DNA from: Methylocaldum sp002005105
GTDB taxonomy: Bacteria > Pseudomonadota > Gammaproteobacteria > Methylococcales > Methylococcaceae
NCBI RefSeq assembly: GCF_051027545.1
Contig: NZ_CP194902.1
Span: 682,001 to 746,000 of the forward strand
Direction: 5' to 3'
DNA length: 64,000 nucleotides
The notes under the pieces are model-generated. The model made no database searches. It saw only the letters and a list, made by a program, of their open reading frames with translations, and was not told where the DNA came from. This document shows positions 1 through 8,319 of this stretch, one piece after another. The position numbers were made by a program, and so were the translations under genes. The number at the start of each line of letters is the position of its first letter. The first letter of the stretch is position 1.

Positions 1-85
1 TAAACTAAATCGCATTGGCGTTGAAGCAAGCACCCAAGCGGGAGCTTTAGGCCACGAGTCTCGGTTGCCACTACATTGTTTCCGA

Positions 86-1285
86 ATGATGCAAAAAGGA
101 ACCTATTTTTTAGCTTTTTTGCTAGTAATGATTTGCCCGTTAAGCTCACATGCCGGTGGAGCTTTTGGCAACTGGTCAGAGAGCTTTCAGGTCCACGGAT
201 TTCTCGAACAAGGTTTTGTAGCCACATCCGGAAATCAGTTTTACGGCAACAGTAGGCACGGAAGCTTCGACTTGACGCAGGTCGGATTAAATGCGGCGGC
301 GCGTCCCTTCAATAATGTCCGCTTCGCGGTCCAAGGCCTATATCGCCGAGCTGGCGAGCAAATTCCCGAAGAGCTACGGCTCGATTACGGTCTTATGGAC
401 GTCACGGCGCTCGATCATCCCGGCTTTCGATCCGGAGTTCGCCTGGGGCGAGTCAAATTACCGCTGGGTTTGTATAACGAATCACGGGATGCTCCTTTTA
501 CTCGACCTTCCATATTTCTGCCCCAAAGTCTTTACTTCGACCGTACTCGAAATGTCGGCATGGCGACCGATGGCGCCCAGTTTTACACGGACTTCAGTTC
601 CCCTTTCGGCAATTTTTCATTCAAGGCAAATCTTGGAGCATCCATACCGGATAATAGCCTTGAATTTAATGTATTCGGGGGCAGCAACCGTCCAGGAAAG
701 TTTATCGGAGATTTTTCGGCGGCAACTCAGCTGGCGTATGACTATTCGGGTGGGCTAATCCGGGTCGTATTTAGCGCTGCGTGGTTAATCAGCGATTATG
801 ATAAGCAATCGGATCCGATAATCGATTCGGGTGAATTTGAATATCAACCCTACGGTTTAGGCATCCAGTACAACGGCGAGTCGCTATCGCTTGCTTCTGA
901 ATATTCAATTCGCAACATACGCTTTGAGAACTTCGGGCGATTTCTCCCAGATAATGAATACAACGGTGAAGGGTATTACTTTCAGGCGGGTTATAAGATC
1001 AACCACTATATCGAATTGATCGGGCGTTACGATGTATTTTATACAGACGTCAGTGATCGCTATGGGAAAAAGTACGAAGTGCGTACCGGCATTCCTGGCT
1101 CCTTTTTCTTTGCCAAAGATTGGATGGCGGGACTTCGATTCAACATAATCGATAACTTTATGATTCGTGCCGAATATCATCGGGTCCATGGTGCGGGCTG
1201 GGTATCTCTTGCCGAGAACCGGAACGTCAGAGAACTCGAACGTGATTGGGATTTGTTTGCAATCGAGGCTGCTTATCAGTTTTAA
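86..1285 (+). CDS. Outer-membrane beta-barrel (porin-like) protein
   Basis: A protein of about 399 residues with an N-terminal signal peptide (hydrophobic stretch ending SSHA before GGAFG) and a body of alternating aromatic and polar strands with GRYD and GLRF-type strand pieces. It ends in a final strand closing on Phe (AAYQF), the usual C-terminal signature for outer-membrane barrels. The start is put at the double Met near 86 because the open frame upstream adds only a few non-hydrophobic residues. It resembles DcaP/OprO-like porins in style but I could not assign a family. It stands alone, downstream of unassigned sequence and convergent with the PhoD-like gene. A phosphate-related role is suggested only by its neighbours, and I saw no Pho box in the 64 bases upstream. 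Confidence 0.75.
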   Translation: MMQKGTYFLAFLLVMICPLSSHAGGAFGNWSESFQVHGFLEQGFVATSGNQFYGNSRHGSFDLTQVGLNAAARPFNNVRFAVQGLYRRAGEQIPEELRLDYGLMDVTALDHPGFRSGVRLGRVKLPLGLYNESRDAPFTRPSIFLPQSLYFDRTRNVGMATDGAQFYTDFSSPFGNFSFKANLGASIPDNSLEFNVFGGSNRPGKFIGDFSAATQLAYDYSGGLIRVVFSAAWLISDYDKQSDPIIDSGEFEYQPYGLGIQYNGESLSLASEYSIRNIRFENFGRFLPDNEYNGEGYYFQAGYKINHYIELIGRYDVFYTDVSDRYGKKYEVRTGIPGSFFFAKDWMAGLRFNIIDNFMIRAEYHRVHGAGWVSLAENRNVRELERDWDLFAIEAAYQF

Positions 1286-1310
1286 GCCGTATGGCCCCCA
1301 ATTTGCCCGA

Positions 1311-1350
1311 GTCGGTGGGTTACGCTGCGCTAACCCACCCTTACGATTAA
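1311..1350. repeat. GGTGGGTTACGC palindromic intergenic repeat
   Basis: Just after the barrel gene lies an inverted repeat with arms GGTGGGTTACGC and GCTAACCCACC around a three-base loop. The same arms recur near 29,590, so this is a dispersed intergenic repeat. It could act as a transcript-end hairpin, but no T-run follows directly. Confidence 0.6.
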
Positions 1351-1443
1351 TGTTCGCTTGAATGTCGAACGAAGGAACGCTTCCATGGGCCGATGGCGTC
1401 GACATGCGTTTTCACCAATTCGGGGCCTGGCTCGGTTGTCTGC

Positions 1444-3195
1444 TCAGTCGGGATCTCGTCCGTGTTCAGCCTTGAGTGTCTTGCTGAATACCGACGCGCC
1501 GTAAAGATCCTTTAGATCCACCGTCAACTCGTGGGTCTTGCGGTTGATGTTGACCTCGCCGAAGAACTGCAAGCCCGCGTAGGGCGAGAGGTTGGCCTGA
1601 CCCGCCGGCGGCGCCTTGGCGAACACGACCTGCGGCCCGAAGGTGCCGTCGGTGGTATTGGGACCGAAGGAACCGGCGTTGAGCGGGCCGGCGACGAATT
1701 CCCAGAACGGCGAGAAGTCCTTGAATTGCGCCTCCGAGGGATCGTAGAAATGCGCGGCGGCATAATGGACGTCGGCGGTCAGCCACACGATGTTCTTGAT
1801 TCGCTCGTGCTTGATGAAGCGTAAGAGGCGGGCGATTTCCAGCTCGCGGCCGACGGCGGGGCCGTTGTCGCCGTTGGCGATGGCTTCCCAGCGGGGCTGG
1901 CCGTTCGCATCGACGCCGTCGCCGATGTTGAGGCCGATGGGCATGTCGGCGGAAATGACTTTCCAGGTGGCCCGCGATTTCTTCAGTTCCTTTTTCAGCC
2001 ACTTCAACTGCGCTTCGCCCAGAAACGCCGTTTCCGGTCCCTCCTGCGTCTGCAAGTTGGCCGTGTTCGGGCCCCGGTAGCTGCGCATATCGATGACGAA
2101 CACGTCCAGCAGCGGGCCGTAGGAAATCTTGCGGTAGAGACGCTCGGACTCTTCCGCCGTATGCGGGCGCAGGGGCGCATATTCGTGGAAAGCGCGCGTG
2201 GCGTGAGCGATCAGCACCGGAATCTCCTTGAGCGTGTAGCGGGGATCGTTGGCCAGGTCCTTGGCATCGGACCAGTTGTTGACCACTTCATGGTCGTCCC
2301 ATTGCCAGATCTGCGGCACTTCGGCGTTGAAGCGGCGGAGGTTGGCGTCCAGCAGGTTGTACTTGTAGCGGCCCCGGAACTCGTCCAGGGTTTCGGCGAC
2401 CTTGGAGACTTCGGGCGTTACGAGGTTAGTCCAGATCTGGCCGTTTTCGGCCGGTTTGCTCGCTTCGATGGGACCGTCGGAGTAGACGCTGTCGCCGCTC
2501 TGAATGAAGAACTGCGGCTTCACTTGACGCATGGCTTCATAGATCCTCATGCCGCCGAACGCCTCGTTGATGCCCCAGCCCTGTCCCGCGGTATCGCCGC
2601 CCCACACGAAGCGTATGTCTTCGTGCTTGCCCACGGTGTGGAAACGACCGATGACCGGCTCGCTCTTGTTGCGGGCGTTGGTCAGATCCTCGAACCAGAC
2701 CTTCACGTAGACGTCCTTTCCGGACGGCAGCCCGACCAGGTCCTGACGCGCGGTGAAGTCGGAGACTTCGAGCGCATGAGGACCGCGGATGACCTTGGAA
2801 TCCGTGAATTGTTCGTTGAACGCGTATTCCACCCACATACGGGCCGGGCGGTCGCAGCGGCTCCACACGATGGCGCGTCCCTCGCCGACATCGCCGAACT
2901 GGATGCCCTGTTCCATTTGCGGCAGATCGTGAAGAAGCCGGAGCGGGTCACTCGGGCGAAATAGGGGAAGACGGCCTCCGTCCGCTGTGATTTGACCGAC
3001 GGGGATTCGAATGCGGTCGGGCGCTCCTGGGACTTGAATGGTAGCGCCTGCGATTTCACCGCCGGCGGAAAGCTGAATGTCGCCGCCCTCCGCCAAGACT
3101 TGAGCGGACATGCTCAAGGCCAACAGGAGCGCGGACGCGGCAGCTTTGCCGATGGGAGACAGAATATTGCGTGTTTGTCGATCGAAGGCCTGCAT
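1444..3195 (-). CDS. PhoD-like alkaline phosphatase (metallophosphoesterase), secreted
   Basis: The protein has a signal peptide followed by a PhoD-type N-terminal beta domain (about residues 60-190). A PhoD metallophosphatase domain follows, with the metal-site blocks WGGDTAGQG, QSGDSVYSDG, WDDHEVVNN, DMRSYRG and WLTADVHYAAAH. PhoD enzymes are Ca/Fe-dependent phosphomono- or diesterases exported to the periplasm or outside. An upstream ATG at 3207 exists, but the ATG at 3195 has GAGGTG at the right distance and is preferred. The gene is divergent from the purple-acid-phosphatase-like gene, and the intergenic region carries PhoB-type half-sites facing both genes, so induction by phosphate starvation is expected. 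The family call is secure; the substrate is not known. Confidence 0.9.
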   Translation of the reverse strand: MQAFDRQTRNILSPIGKAAASALLLALSMSAQVLAEGGDIQLSAGGEIAGATIQVPGAPDRIRIPVGQITADGGRLPLFRPSDPLRLLHDLPQMEQGIQFGDVGEGRAIVWSRCDRPARMWVEYAFNEQFTDSKVIRGPHALEVSDFTARQDLVGLPSGKDVYVKVWFEDLTNARNKSEPVIGRFHTVGKHEDIRFVWGGDTAGQGWGINEAFGGMRIYEAMRQVKPQFFIQSGDSVYSDGPIEASKPAENGQIWTNLVTPEVSKVAETLDEFRGRYKYNLLDANLRRFNAEVPQIWQWDDHEVVNNWSDAKDLANDPRYTLKEIPVLIAHATRAFHEYAPLRPHTAEESERLYRKISYGPLLDVFVIDMRSYRGPNTANLQTQEGPETAFLGEAQLKWLKKELKKSRATWKVISADMPIGLNIGDGVDANGQPRWEAIANGDNGPAVGRELEIARLLRFIKHERIKNIVWLTADVHYAAAHFYDPSEAQFKDFSPFWEFVAGPLNAGSFGPNTTDGTFGPQVVFAKAPPAGQANLSPYAGLQFFGEVNINRKTHELTVDLKDLYGASVFSKTLKAEHGRDPD

Positions 3196-3228
3196 GGAAC
3201 ACCTCATGGAGTTTCTGGAGGCCCGGAT

Positions 3229-3283
3229 TCTATAAATCGCTTCGGGTCAGCCTGATGACGGTTCGATGACCGATTCATGACCT
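3229..3283 (-). promoter_or_regulatory. Pho-box array and -10 for the PhoD-like gene
   Basis: On the minus strand, 7-mers AGGTCAT, CGGTCAT and CCGTCAT (3283 down to 3255) are each separated by 4 bases, giving an 11-base period. A weaker fourth, CTGACCC, lies at 3250-3244. Nine bases further comes TATAGA (3234-3229), a good -10. The PhoB box consensus is two CTGTCAT-like 7-mers with 4-base spacers replacing the -35, ending about 10 bases before the -10, which this matches. Not tested experimentally. Confidence 0.7.
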
Positions 3284-3331
3284 TTACAGGTTCGGCTCAC
3301 CTGGAAGTCTTCGATGCGCTGAGCTTCGTTT

Positions 3332-3376
3332 TCGTCGTATCCCTGTCACTAGTTCGTCACTTGTGCTGCGTAGTAT
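3332..3376 (+). promoter_or_regulatory. Pho-box array and -10 for the purple-acid-phosphatase gene
   Basis: On the plus strand CTGTCAC (3343-3349) and TCGTCAC (3354-3360) are separated by TAGT, with a weaker half-site TCGTCGT at 3332-3338, again on an 11-base period. Ten bases after the last half-site is TAGTAT (3371-3376), a plausible -10, about 35 bases before the ATG at 3412. This is the standard PhoB-activated promoter geometry. Confidence 0.75.
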
Positions 3377-3411
3377 TCCGGCGGCTCCACAACCAACACC
3401 AGGGAGTTTCT

Positions 3412-5628
3412 ATGAAGCCGTCGAACTTTTTCCGCGTTTTTTCATTGACTCTTGCCGCCTTGATGGCGACGACGCTGGCCCGCGATGCCGCCGCGCTTTC
3501 GGTCACCCGCGGCCCTTATTTGCAGATGGGCACATCTAGCGGGCTCATCGTGCGCTGGCGCTCGGACGTGGCCTCGAACAGCCGGGTGCGCGTCGGCACC
3601 AGCCCTACGAACTTGACGCTCACCTTCGATGATGCCGCGTCGACCACCGAGCACAGCGTGCAGGTGAGTGGACTCAATCCGCAGACCAAGTACTATTACT
3701 CGATCGGCTCCACCACGCAGACACTCTCGGGCGGCGACAGCAATACCTATTTCCACACCGCGCCGACCACGGGCACACAGCAGCCGACGCGCATCTGGGT
3801 GATCGGCGATGCCGGCACCGGCACTTCCGGCCAGGCCGCCGTGTACAACGCCTATCGCAACTTCACCGGCACCAATCCCACCCATTTGTGGCTGCAACTC
3901 GGCGACAATGCCTACAGCAGCGGTACCGATGCCGAATATCAATCGAAGATGTTCAACATGTATCCGGACATGCTACGGCAGTCCGTGACCTGGTCGACGC
4001 TGGGCAACCACGACGGCGCCTCGGCCGATTCGGGCACCGAGACTGGCCCCTATTACGACATCTTCTCGCTGCCGCGCAATGGCGAAGCGGGCGGTGTGGC
4101 ATCGGGTACGGAGGCGTATTACTCCTTCGACTACGGCAACATCCACTTCATCGTGCTCGATTCCCACGATTCGAGCCGCGCCGTGGGCAGCCCGATGTTG
4201 AACTGGCTGGAAGCCGATCTGCAGGCTTCCACCGCCGACTGGAATATCGCCTTCTGGCATCACCCGCCCTACTCCAAGGGTTCGCATAATTCCGACACCG
4301 AGACCCAGTTGGTCGAAATGCGCCAGAACGTATTGCCGATACTGGAGAGCTATGGCATCGACCTGGTACTGACCGGCCACAGCCATTCCTATGAACGCTC
4401 GAAGTTCATCGACGGCCATTACGGCTCGTCCTCGACCTTCAGCGACGCAAGCCACGTCGTGCAGTCCGGCAGCGGCCGCATCGACGGCACCGGGGCCTAC
4501 ACCAAATCGGGCGTCGGCGCATCGCACGCAGGCGCGGTCTACGCGGTGGCGGGCAGCTCGGGTAAAACAAGCGGCGGCACGCTCAATCATCCGGCCATGT
4601 ACATCTCGCTGAACGAACTGGGCTCGATGGTGCTGGATGTGAACGGTTTGACGCTCGACGCCAAATTCCTCAACAACAACGGCACGGTGCGCGACTACTT
4701 CACCATGACCAAGGGCGGAACACCGCCGCCGCAGTTGGCCAACGTGAGCGGCGTGGTGTGGCAGGACGTGGACGCGGACGGCATTCGCGAAACGGGCGAG
4801 AGCTTCCTGCAAGGCATCGAGGTGCGGCTCTATACCGATACCAATACGCTGGTCGCCACCCAGTCCACCAACACGAGCGGAGCCTACCAGTTCGACAGTG
4901 TTGCGGCCGGCAGCTACTACGTGCGGTTCATTCCAGGGACGCGCACCCTCTCGCCGCAGGATCAGGGCGGGAACGACAGCATCGACAGCGATGCGAGTCC
5001 GCTCGATGGCAAGACCGCCGTGTTCAGCGCGGTTGCGGGCAGCAGCGTCGCCAACGTGGACGCCGGCATGTACACGGCCGGCGGCGCGCCGCAAACGGTA
5101 CAGTTGCAGGACGGCCTAAACGCTTACGCCGGCACGCAAGACACCTATGTCGCAAGCGGCAAGGCCACCACCAACTACGGCAATGCCACGACCGTACTCG
5201 CCGATGGCGCCGACGGCACCAACGGCCGCCTCATCGGTTTGATGAAGTGGAATGTTTCATCAATCCCGGCAATGGCCACCGTGACCAATGCCACCGTCAC
5301 GCTGCGGGTTTCCAACCTCAGCAACGGCACCTACAACCTGTATGCGGTGAACACGGCCTGGACCGAAGGCGGCGCCACCTGGAACAGCGTCGATCCGCTG
5401 AACAATCAGGGCGTACTGATCGGCTCCTTCCAGCCCTCGGCGACCGGCACCCACACCATCCAGCTCAACGGCGCCGGCATCTCGCTGGTACAGGGCTGGG
5501 TCAACGGAGCGGCCGCGAACAACGGCCTCATGATCGTGGACGGCGGCACCAGCGACGGCGTCGATCTGCGTTCGTCCGAGTACGGTACGCAGTCGCAACG
5601 ACCGAAACTCACTGTCACCTATCAATAA
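3412..5628 (+). CDS. Secreted purple acid phosphatase-like protein with SdrD-B-like and DNRLRE domains
   Basis: The start at ATG 3412 follows AGGGAG and gives a clean signal peptide (to about residue 28); the frame is open further upstream but lacks these signals. Domain order: a fibronectin-like PAP N-domain (about 30-120), a calcineurin-type phosphoesterase (about 125-425), an SdrD-B-like repeat (GVVWQDVDADGIRETGE, about 445-555) and a DNRLRE/CBM96-like jelly roll to the C-terminus. Metal-binding blocks are GDAGTG, LGDNAY, LGNHDG, FWHHPPYS and GHSHSYER. It probably releases phosphate from organic esters outside the cell, with the C-terminal domains as spacer and surface or glycan anchor. 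No PEP-CTERM tail is present. It shares a Pho-controlled divergent promoter region with the PhoD-like gene and is followed by the TPR gene. Confidence 0.88.
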   Translation: MKPSNFFRVFSLTLAALMATTLARDAAALSVTRGPYLQMGTSSGLIVRWRSDVASNSRVRVGTSPTNLTLTFDDAASTTEHSVQVSGLNPQTKYYYSIGSTTQTLSGGDSNTYFHTAPTTGTQQPTRIWVIGDAGTGTSGQAAVYNAYRNFTGTNPTHLWLQLGDNAYSSGTDAEYQSKMFNMYPDMLRQSVTWSTLGNHDGASADSGTETGPYYDIFSLPRNGEAGGVASGTEAYYSFDYGNIHFIVLDSHDSSRAVGSPMLNWLEADLQASTADWNIAFWHHPPYSKGSHNSDTETQLVEMRQNVLPILESYGIDLVLTGHSHSYERSKFIDGHYGSSSTFSDASHVVQSGSGRIDGTGAYTKSGVGASHAGAVYAVAGSSGKTSGGTLNHPAMYISLNELGSMVLDVNGLTLDAKFLNNNGTVRDYFTMTKGGTPPPQLANVSGVVWQDVDADGIRETGESFLQGIEVRLYTDTNTLVATQSTNTSGAYQFDSVAAGSYYVRFIPGTRTLSPQDQGGNDSIDSDASPLDGKTAVFSAVAGSSVANVDAGMYTAGGAPQTVQLQDGLNAYAGTQDTYVASGKATTNYGNATTVLADGADGTNGRLIGLMKWNVSSIPAMATVTNATVTLRVSNLSNGTYNLYAVNTAWTEGGATWNSVDPLNNQGVLIGSFQPSATGTHTIQLNGAGISLVQGWVNGAAANNGLMIVDGGTSDGVDLRSSEYGTQSQRPKLTVTYQ

Positions 5629-5696
5629 ACTTCCGACGCCGGGCACCCGTGCTCAATGCTCGGGTCCCGGCACGTTCTTGCACCTAGGAAAAGTTC

Positions 5697-6512
5697 ATGT
5701 CTACACGAACACTGCTTATTGCCGCACTGCTGGGATATTCTGGCTTCACGCTGGCTCACGGCGACGTGCACGAACGCATCCACGATCTCAACCGCGAAAT
5801 CGCTCATCACCCCAAGAACGCCGATCTGCTCATAAAACGCGGCCAATTGTTTCTCGACGAGGGTCACGCCGACCATGCGCACGACGACCTCGCCAAAGCG
5901 ATCAAACTCGCTCCTGGACGGATCGACGCACTCTTCCATCTGGCCCGGGCGCAACTCGTGCTGAAACAGCCGGATGCCGCGTTGGAATCCGCGCGGCAAT
6001 TTCTCCGGCAGGCAACGAACAATGCCGCCAAGGCGCGCGGCCACGTGCTCACCGGCGATATCCTGTCGGTATCGGGCAAACCGCTAGCCGCGGCCGAGGC
6101 GTACCTGACAGCCGTCAGACTCTCCAAGGACATAAAACCCGATCACGTGCTCTACGCCGCCGACGCCTTTCACTCGGCGGGCAAAACGGACAAGGCCATA
6201 GAAGTGCTGAACGACGGAATCGCGCGACTCGGCCCTCTGCACGTGCTGAGCGAGCGGGCGCTGACGCTGGAGATGGAGCAACAACGCTACGAGTCGGCGT
6301 TGCGGCGGGTCGATCAAATGCTCGCAACCCACCAGCGTATGCCTTTCTTGCTCTACAAAAAGGGAATGATTCTCAAGGCGCTGGCGCGCATGGACGAATC
6401 CAAGCGGACTTTCGCCGCCGCGCTCAAGGAAATCGACGGACTACCCGAGGCGCGCAAACAAACTCCGGCTCTCGAAAGTCTCCGGACTTCGCTGTTGGCG
6501 GAGATGAACTAG
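5697..6512 (+). CDS. Periplasmic tetratricopeptide-repeat protein
   Basis: A 271-residue protein starting with a short signal peptide (to about residue 20, LAHG). It is made largely of helix-turn-helix repeats with TPR spacing, such as KNADLLIKRGQLFLDEG, APGRIDALFHLARAQLVL and LLYKKGMILKALARMDES. TPR proteins act as protein-binding scaffolds, and no catalytic motif is present. AGGAAAAG lies just before the ATG. It follows the purple-acid-phosphatase-like gene by 68 bases on the same strand and is probably co-transcribed from the Pho-box promoter, ending at the terminator at 6661. A role in assembling or exporting the phosphatase is possible but is inference. Confidence 0.82.
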   Translation: MSTRTLLIAALLGYSGFTLAHGDVHERIHDLNREIAHHPKNADLLIKRGQLFLDEGHADHAHDDLAKAIKLAPGRIDALFHLARAQLVLKQPDAALESARQFLRQATNNAAKARGHVLTGDILSVSGKPLAAAEAYLTAVRLSKDIKPDHVLYAADAFHSAGKTDKAIEVLNDGIARLGPLHVLSERALTLEMEQQRYESALRRVDQMLATHQRMPFLLYKKGMILKALARMDESKRTFAAALKEIDGLPEARKQTPALESLRTSLLAEMN

Positions 6513-6660
6513 GCGCGTTCACATTGATCTCTCACCCGCTGTCGATGATGGACGACATTCGATCCCCCCGCCGGCGCATGCAAGTTTGCCAGGTGCCAAG
6601 GGAGAACATCCGGTTGCCGGAGTGTTATCGTCCGATCGATTAACGAAAAGACAAACAAAA

Positions 6661-6687
6661 ACCCCGCGAAACGAGGCGGGGTTTTTT
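6661..6687. terminator. Intrinsic terminator (bidirectional)
   Basis: A 7-bp stem ACCCCGC / GCGGGGT with an 8-base loop is followed by six T on the plus strand. An A-run on the other side makes it usable for the minus strand too. It closes the phosphatase-TPR unit and may also serve the convergent gene at 6948. Confidence 0.85.
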
Positions 6688-6704
6688 CGAAGTAGGCGGA
6701 TAAT

Positions 6705-6939
6705 CCTAGAAACGGCAGTTGGACGTGCTCGAGTGTGCGGCGGGCGGGTCGGCTGGCAAGGCGCGACGCCGCCGCGGGGTAGTCTCCCGCAAGAAGGAGC
6801 AACGCCGCCAGGTGGCCCGCCCGCCGTGCAATCGGGCACGTAGCGGCTTCACCCAAACGGTGAAATCGGCAGAAGGGACGACGGTCGGAATCCTCGCGGC
6901 GTTTCTACCGCATCTAAGCGGTCAACTGCCGTTTCTAGG
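6705..6939. mobile_element. MITE-like element, family 1, copy 1 (235 bp)
   Basis: The element has 17-bp perfect terminal inverted repeats, CCTAGAAACGGCAGTTG at the left and its complement at the right, and is flanked by the 5-bp direct repeat ATAAT (6700-6704 and 6940-6944). A second copy of exactly the same length lies at 49,759-49,993 with a different 5-bp duplication. There is no transposase, so it must be moved in trans by an unidentified parent element. It sits between the terminator and the 3' end of the next gene, whose stop lies only 4 bases beyond the target duplication. On its minus strand it contains an open frame whose peptide (GHLAALLLL and QLPFLG segments) is recognisable in both copies. 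Confidence 0.92.
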
Positions 6940-6947
6940 ATAATGGC

Positions 6948-7391
6948 TCAGGAAGTGGCTAAGCCCGCATCCGCGGGAGCTTCAACGGTAGCGGCCGAAT
7001 CCCGATGAGCCGCCCGCTCCTTCTGGTACTCGTCAAAGGATTTCTTGGCAGCATCCGCGCCGGCCTGGATTCCTTCGCCCATGGCATTATCGGTGGGTAT
7101 CAGGCTCGCGACGACCAGAGCGCTGTAAACGACCCCGTACGATAGATAATAAAAGCCTTTATAGACAACCTCGGACAAGGTCTGACTTACGGCCGACACG
7201 CCTCCGGAAACCGCTTCGCGCGCATCGCCCGCACCTTCCCTTAAACCTTGAACGGCTGCTCGTGCCGGCGTTTCCAGGGCGGTTGCTTCCATCACGGTTT
7301 CTTGGTGCGTTTCGGAAGTCATCTGTACGATGGTTTCCCGAAGGATTTTTTCCCCAGTGTCATTTGAATCGGAGGATGTTTTCTTGGCCAT
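6948..7391 (-). CDS. Hypothetical protein with one hydrophobic segment
   Basis: A 147-residue protein that I do not recognise. The N-terminal half is Thr/Glu/Ala-rich and probably helical. A hydrophobic segment around residues 80-100 (FYYLSYGVVYSALVVASLIP) could span or insert in the membrane. The C-terminal tail is charged, then Ala-rich (KKSFDEYQKERAAHRD). There is no signal peptide and no enzyme motif. It may be a phasin-like or stress-type membrane-associated helical protein, but this is only a structural impression. MITE copy 1 lies directly behind its stop codon and has not disturbed the coding region. No good Shine-Dalgarno is visible upstream. Confidence 0.65.
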   Translation of the reverse strand: MAKKTSSDSNDTGEKILRETIVQMTSETHQETVMEATALETPARAAVQGLREGAGDAREAVSGGVSAVSQTLSEVVYKGFYYLSYGVVYSALVVASLIPTDNAMGEGIQAGADAAKKSFDEYQKERAAHRDSAATVEAPADAGLATS

Positions 7392-7537
7392 AGTGATACC
7401 TGTATGGGTTGCTGCGACGAAAGCGATGGCTTATGGAACAAGGCGATTTCGACGATAGCAAAAACTTTTCGGCCTGTCGTACATGCCTCATGCGACATTT
7501 CCGCACAGGTACTTTAGTCTGAAAACGGACATCCAAA

Positions 7538-8266
7538 TCACACATATAGCGGCGCCATCTTGCGCCAGTAGTGGGCTTGATGGGCGCGGCCGTCCCACTC
7601 GCTGAGGTGGTTCCACACGCCTTTTTCCCAGAGCATGCGGCTCAGATAACGGTTGTTTTCGAGAAAGGGATCCTCCCGACCGACGACGAGGATGATGTCC
7701 ATGGCGCGCAAGGCGTTCAGTTGGTCGCCTTGCCCGAGATTGGGCAGGAAATGGCAGGGGGTGTTGTAATAGATGTTGTCGTCGTAATAGCCGTCGTACA
7801 GATTGCCGAAATGCTCGACACTGAGGGTCAGATCGTAGCGCCCGGAAAATGCGCTGAGCTTCCGAAACAGGTGCGGGTGACGAAACGCGATGTTGGCGGC
7901 ATAGAAGGCGCCCAGGCTACAGCCATGAGCAATGACACAAGGATGCGGGTTTTTCGCGGCCATGAACGGCAAGACTTCATTGAGGATATAGTCCTCAAAC
8001 TCGATATAGTGTCGGATTCGATCCGCCGGGTGCCGCCAGCCACAATAAAACGTCTCGTGCGCCAAGCCGTCGACGCAATAGAGTTGCAATTGTCCCGCCT
8101 CGATCTTGTGGGCCAGTGCTTGCACGATACGCAAGTCCTCGTATTCGTAAAATCGCCCGTCGCGCGTCGGAAACACCAACACTTTCGCTCCGGCATGGCC
8201 GAACACCAGCAGTTCCATGTCGCGATTCAGCCGCGGGCTATACCAACGATGATATTCACGGTTCAT
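7538..8266 (-). CDS. Alpha/beta-hydrolase of the esterase D / putative esterase family
   Basis: A 242-residue cytoplasmic protein without a signal peptide. It has the esterase-D-like fold markers: an N-terminal REYHRWYSPRLNRDMELLVFG strand pair, the nucleophile elbow GCSLG with Ser117, and a late DPFLENNRYLS strand and WDGRAHQAHYW segment that supply the likely acid and histidine. These small esterases act on acyl esters such as S-formylglutathione or short-chain esters; the substrate here is unknown. It lies 53 bases downstream of the acetylxylan-esterase-like gene on the same strand, so the two hydrolases may be co-transcribed. Confidence 0.8.
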   Translation of the reverse strand: MNREYHRWYSPRLNRDMELLVFGHAGAKVLVFPTRDGRFYEYEDLRIVQALAHKIEAGQLQLYCVDGLAHETFYCGWRHPADRIRHYIEFEDYILNEVLPFMAAKNPHPCVIAHGCSLGAFYAANIAFRHPHLFRKLSAFSGRYDLTLSVEHFGNLYDGYYDDNIYYNTPCHFLPNLGQGDQLNALRAMDIILVVGREDPFLENNRYLSRMLWEKGVWNHLSEWDGRAHQAHYWRKMAPLYV

Positions 8267-8319
8267 GCTGAATTACCAAGTGTCGTAAGCAGCGATCGAA
8301 GGGTTCGGGCTTCATGCAA

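Noticed and set aside
3412..5628. Possible PEP-CTERM sorting tail on the purple-acid-phosphatase-like protein
   Set aside because: The protein ends in a DNRLRE-type strand (RPKLTVTYQ) without the Pro-Glu-Pro motif, hydrophobic helix or basic end.
6661..6944. The terminator stem as part of the MITE
   Set aside because: The element ends at CCTAG (6,705), after the 5-bp duplication; the terminator lies outside and has no counterpart at copy 2.
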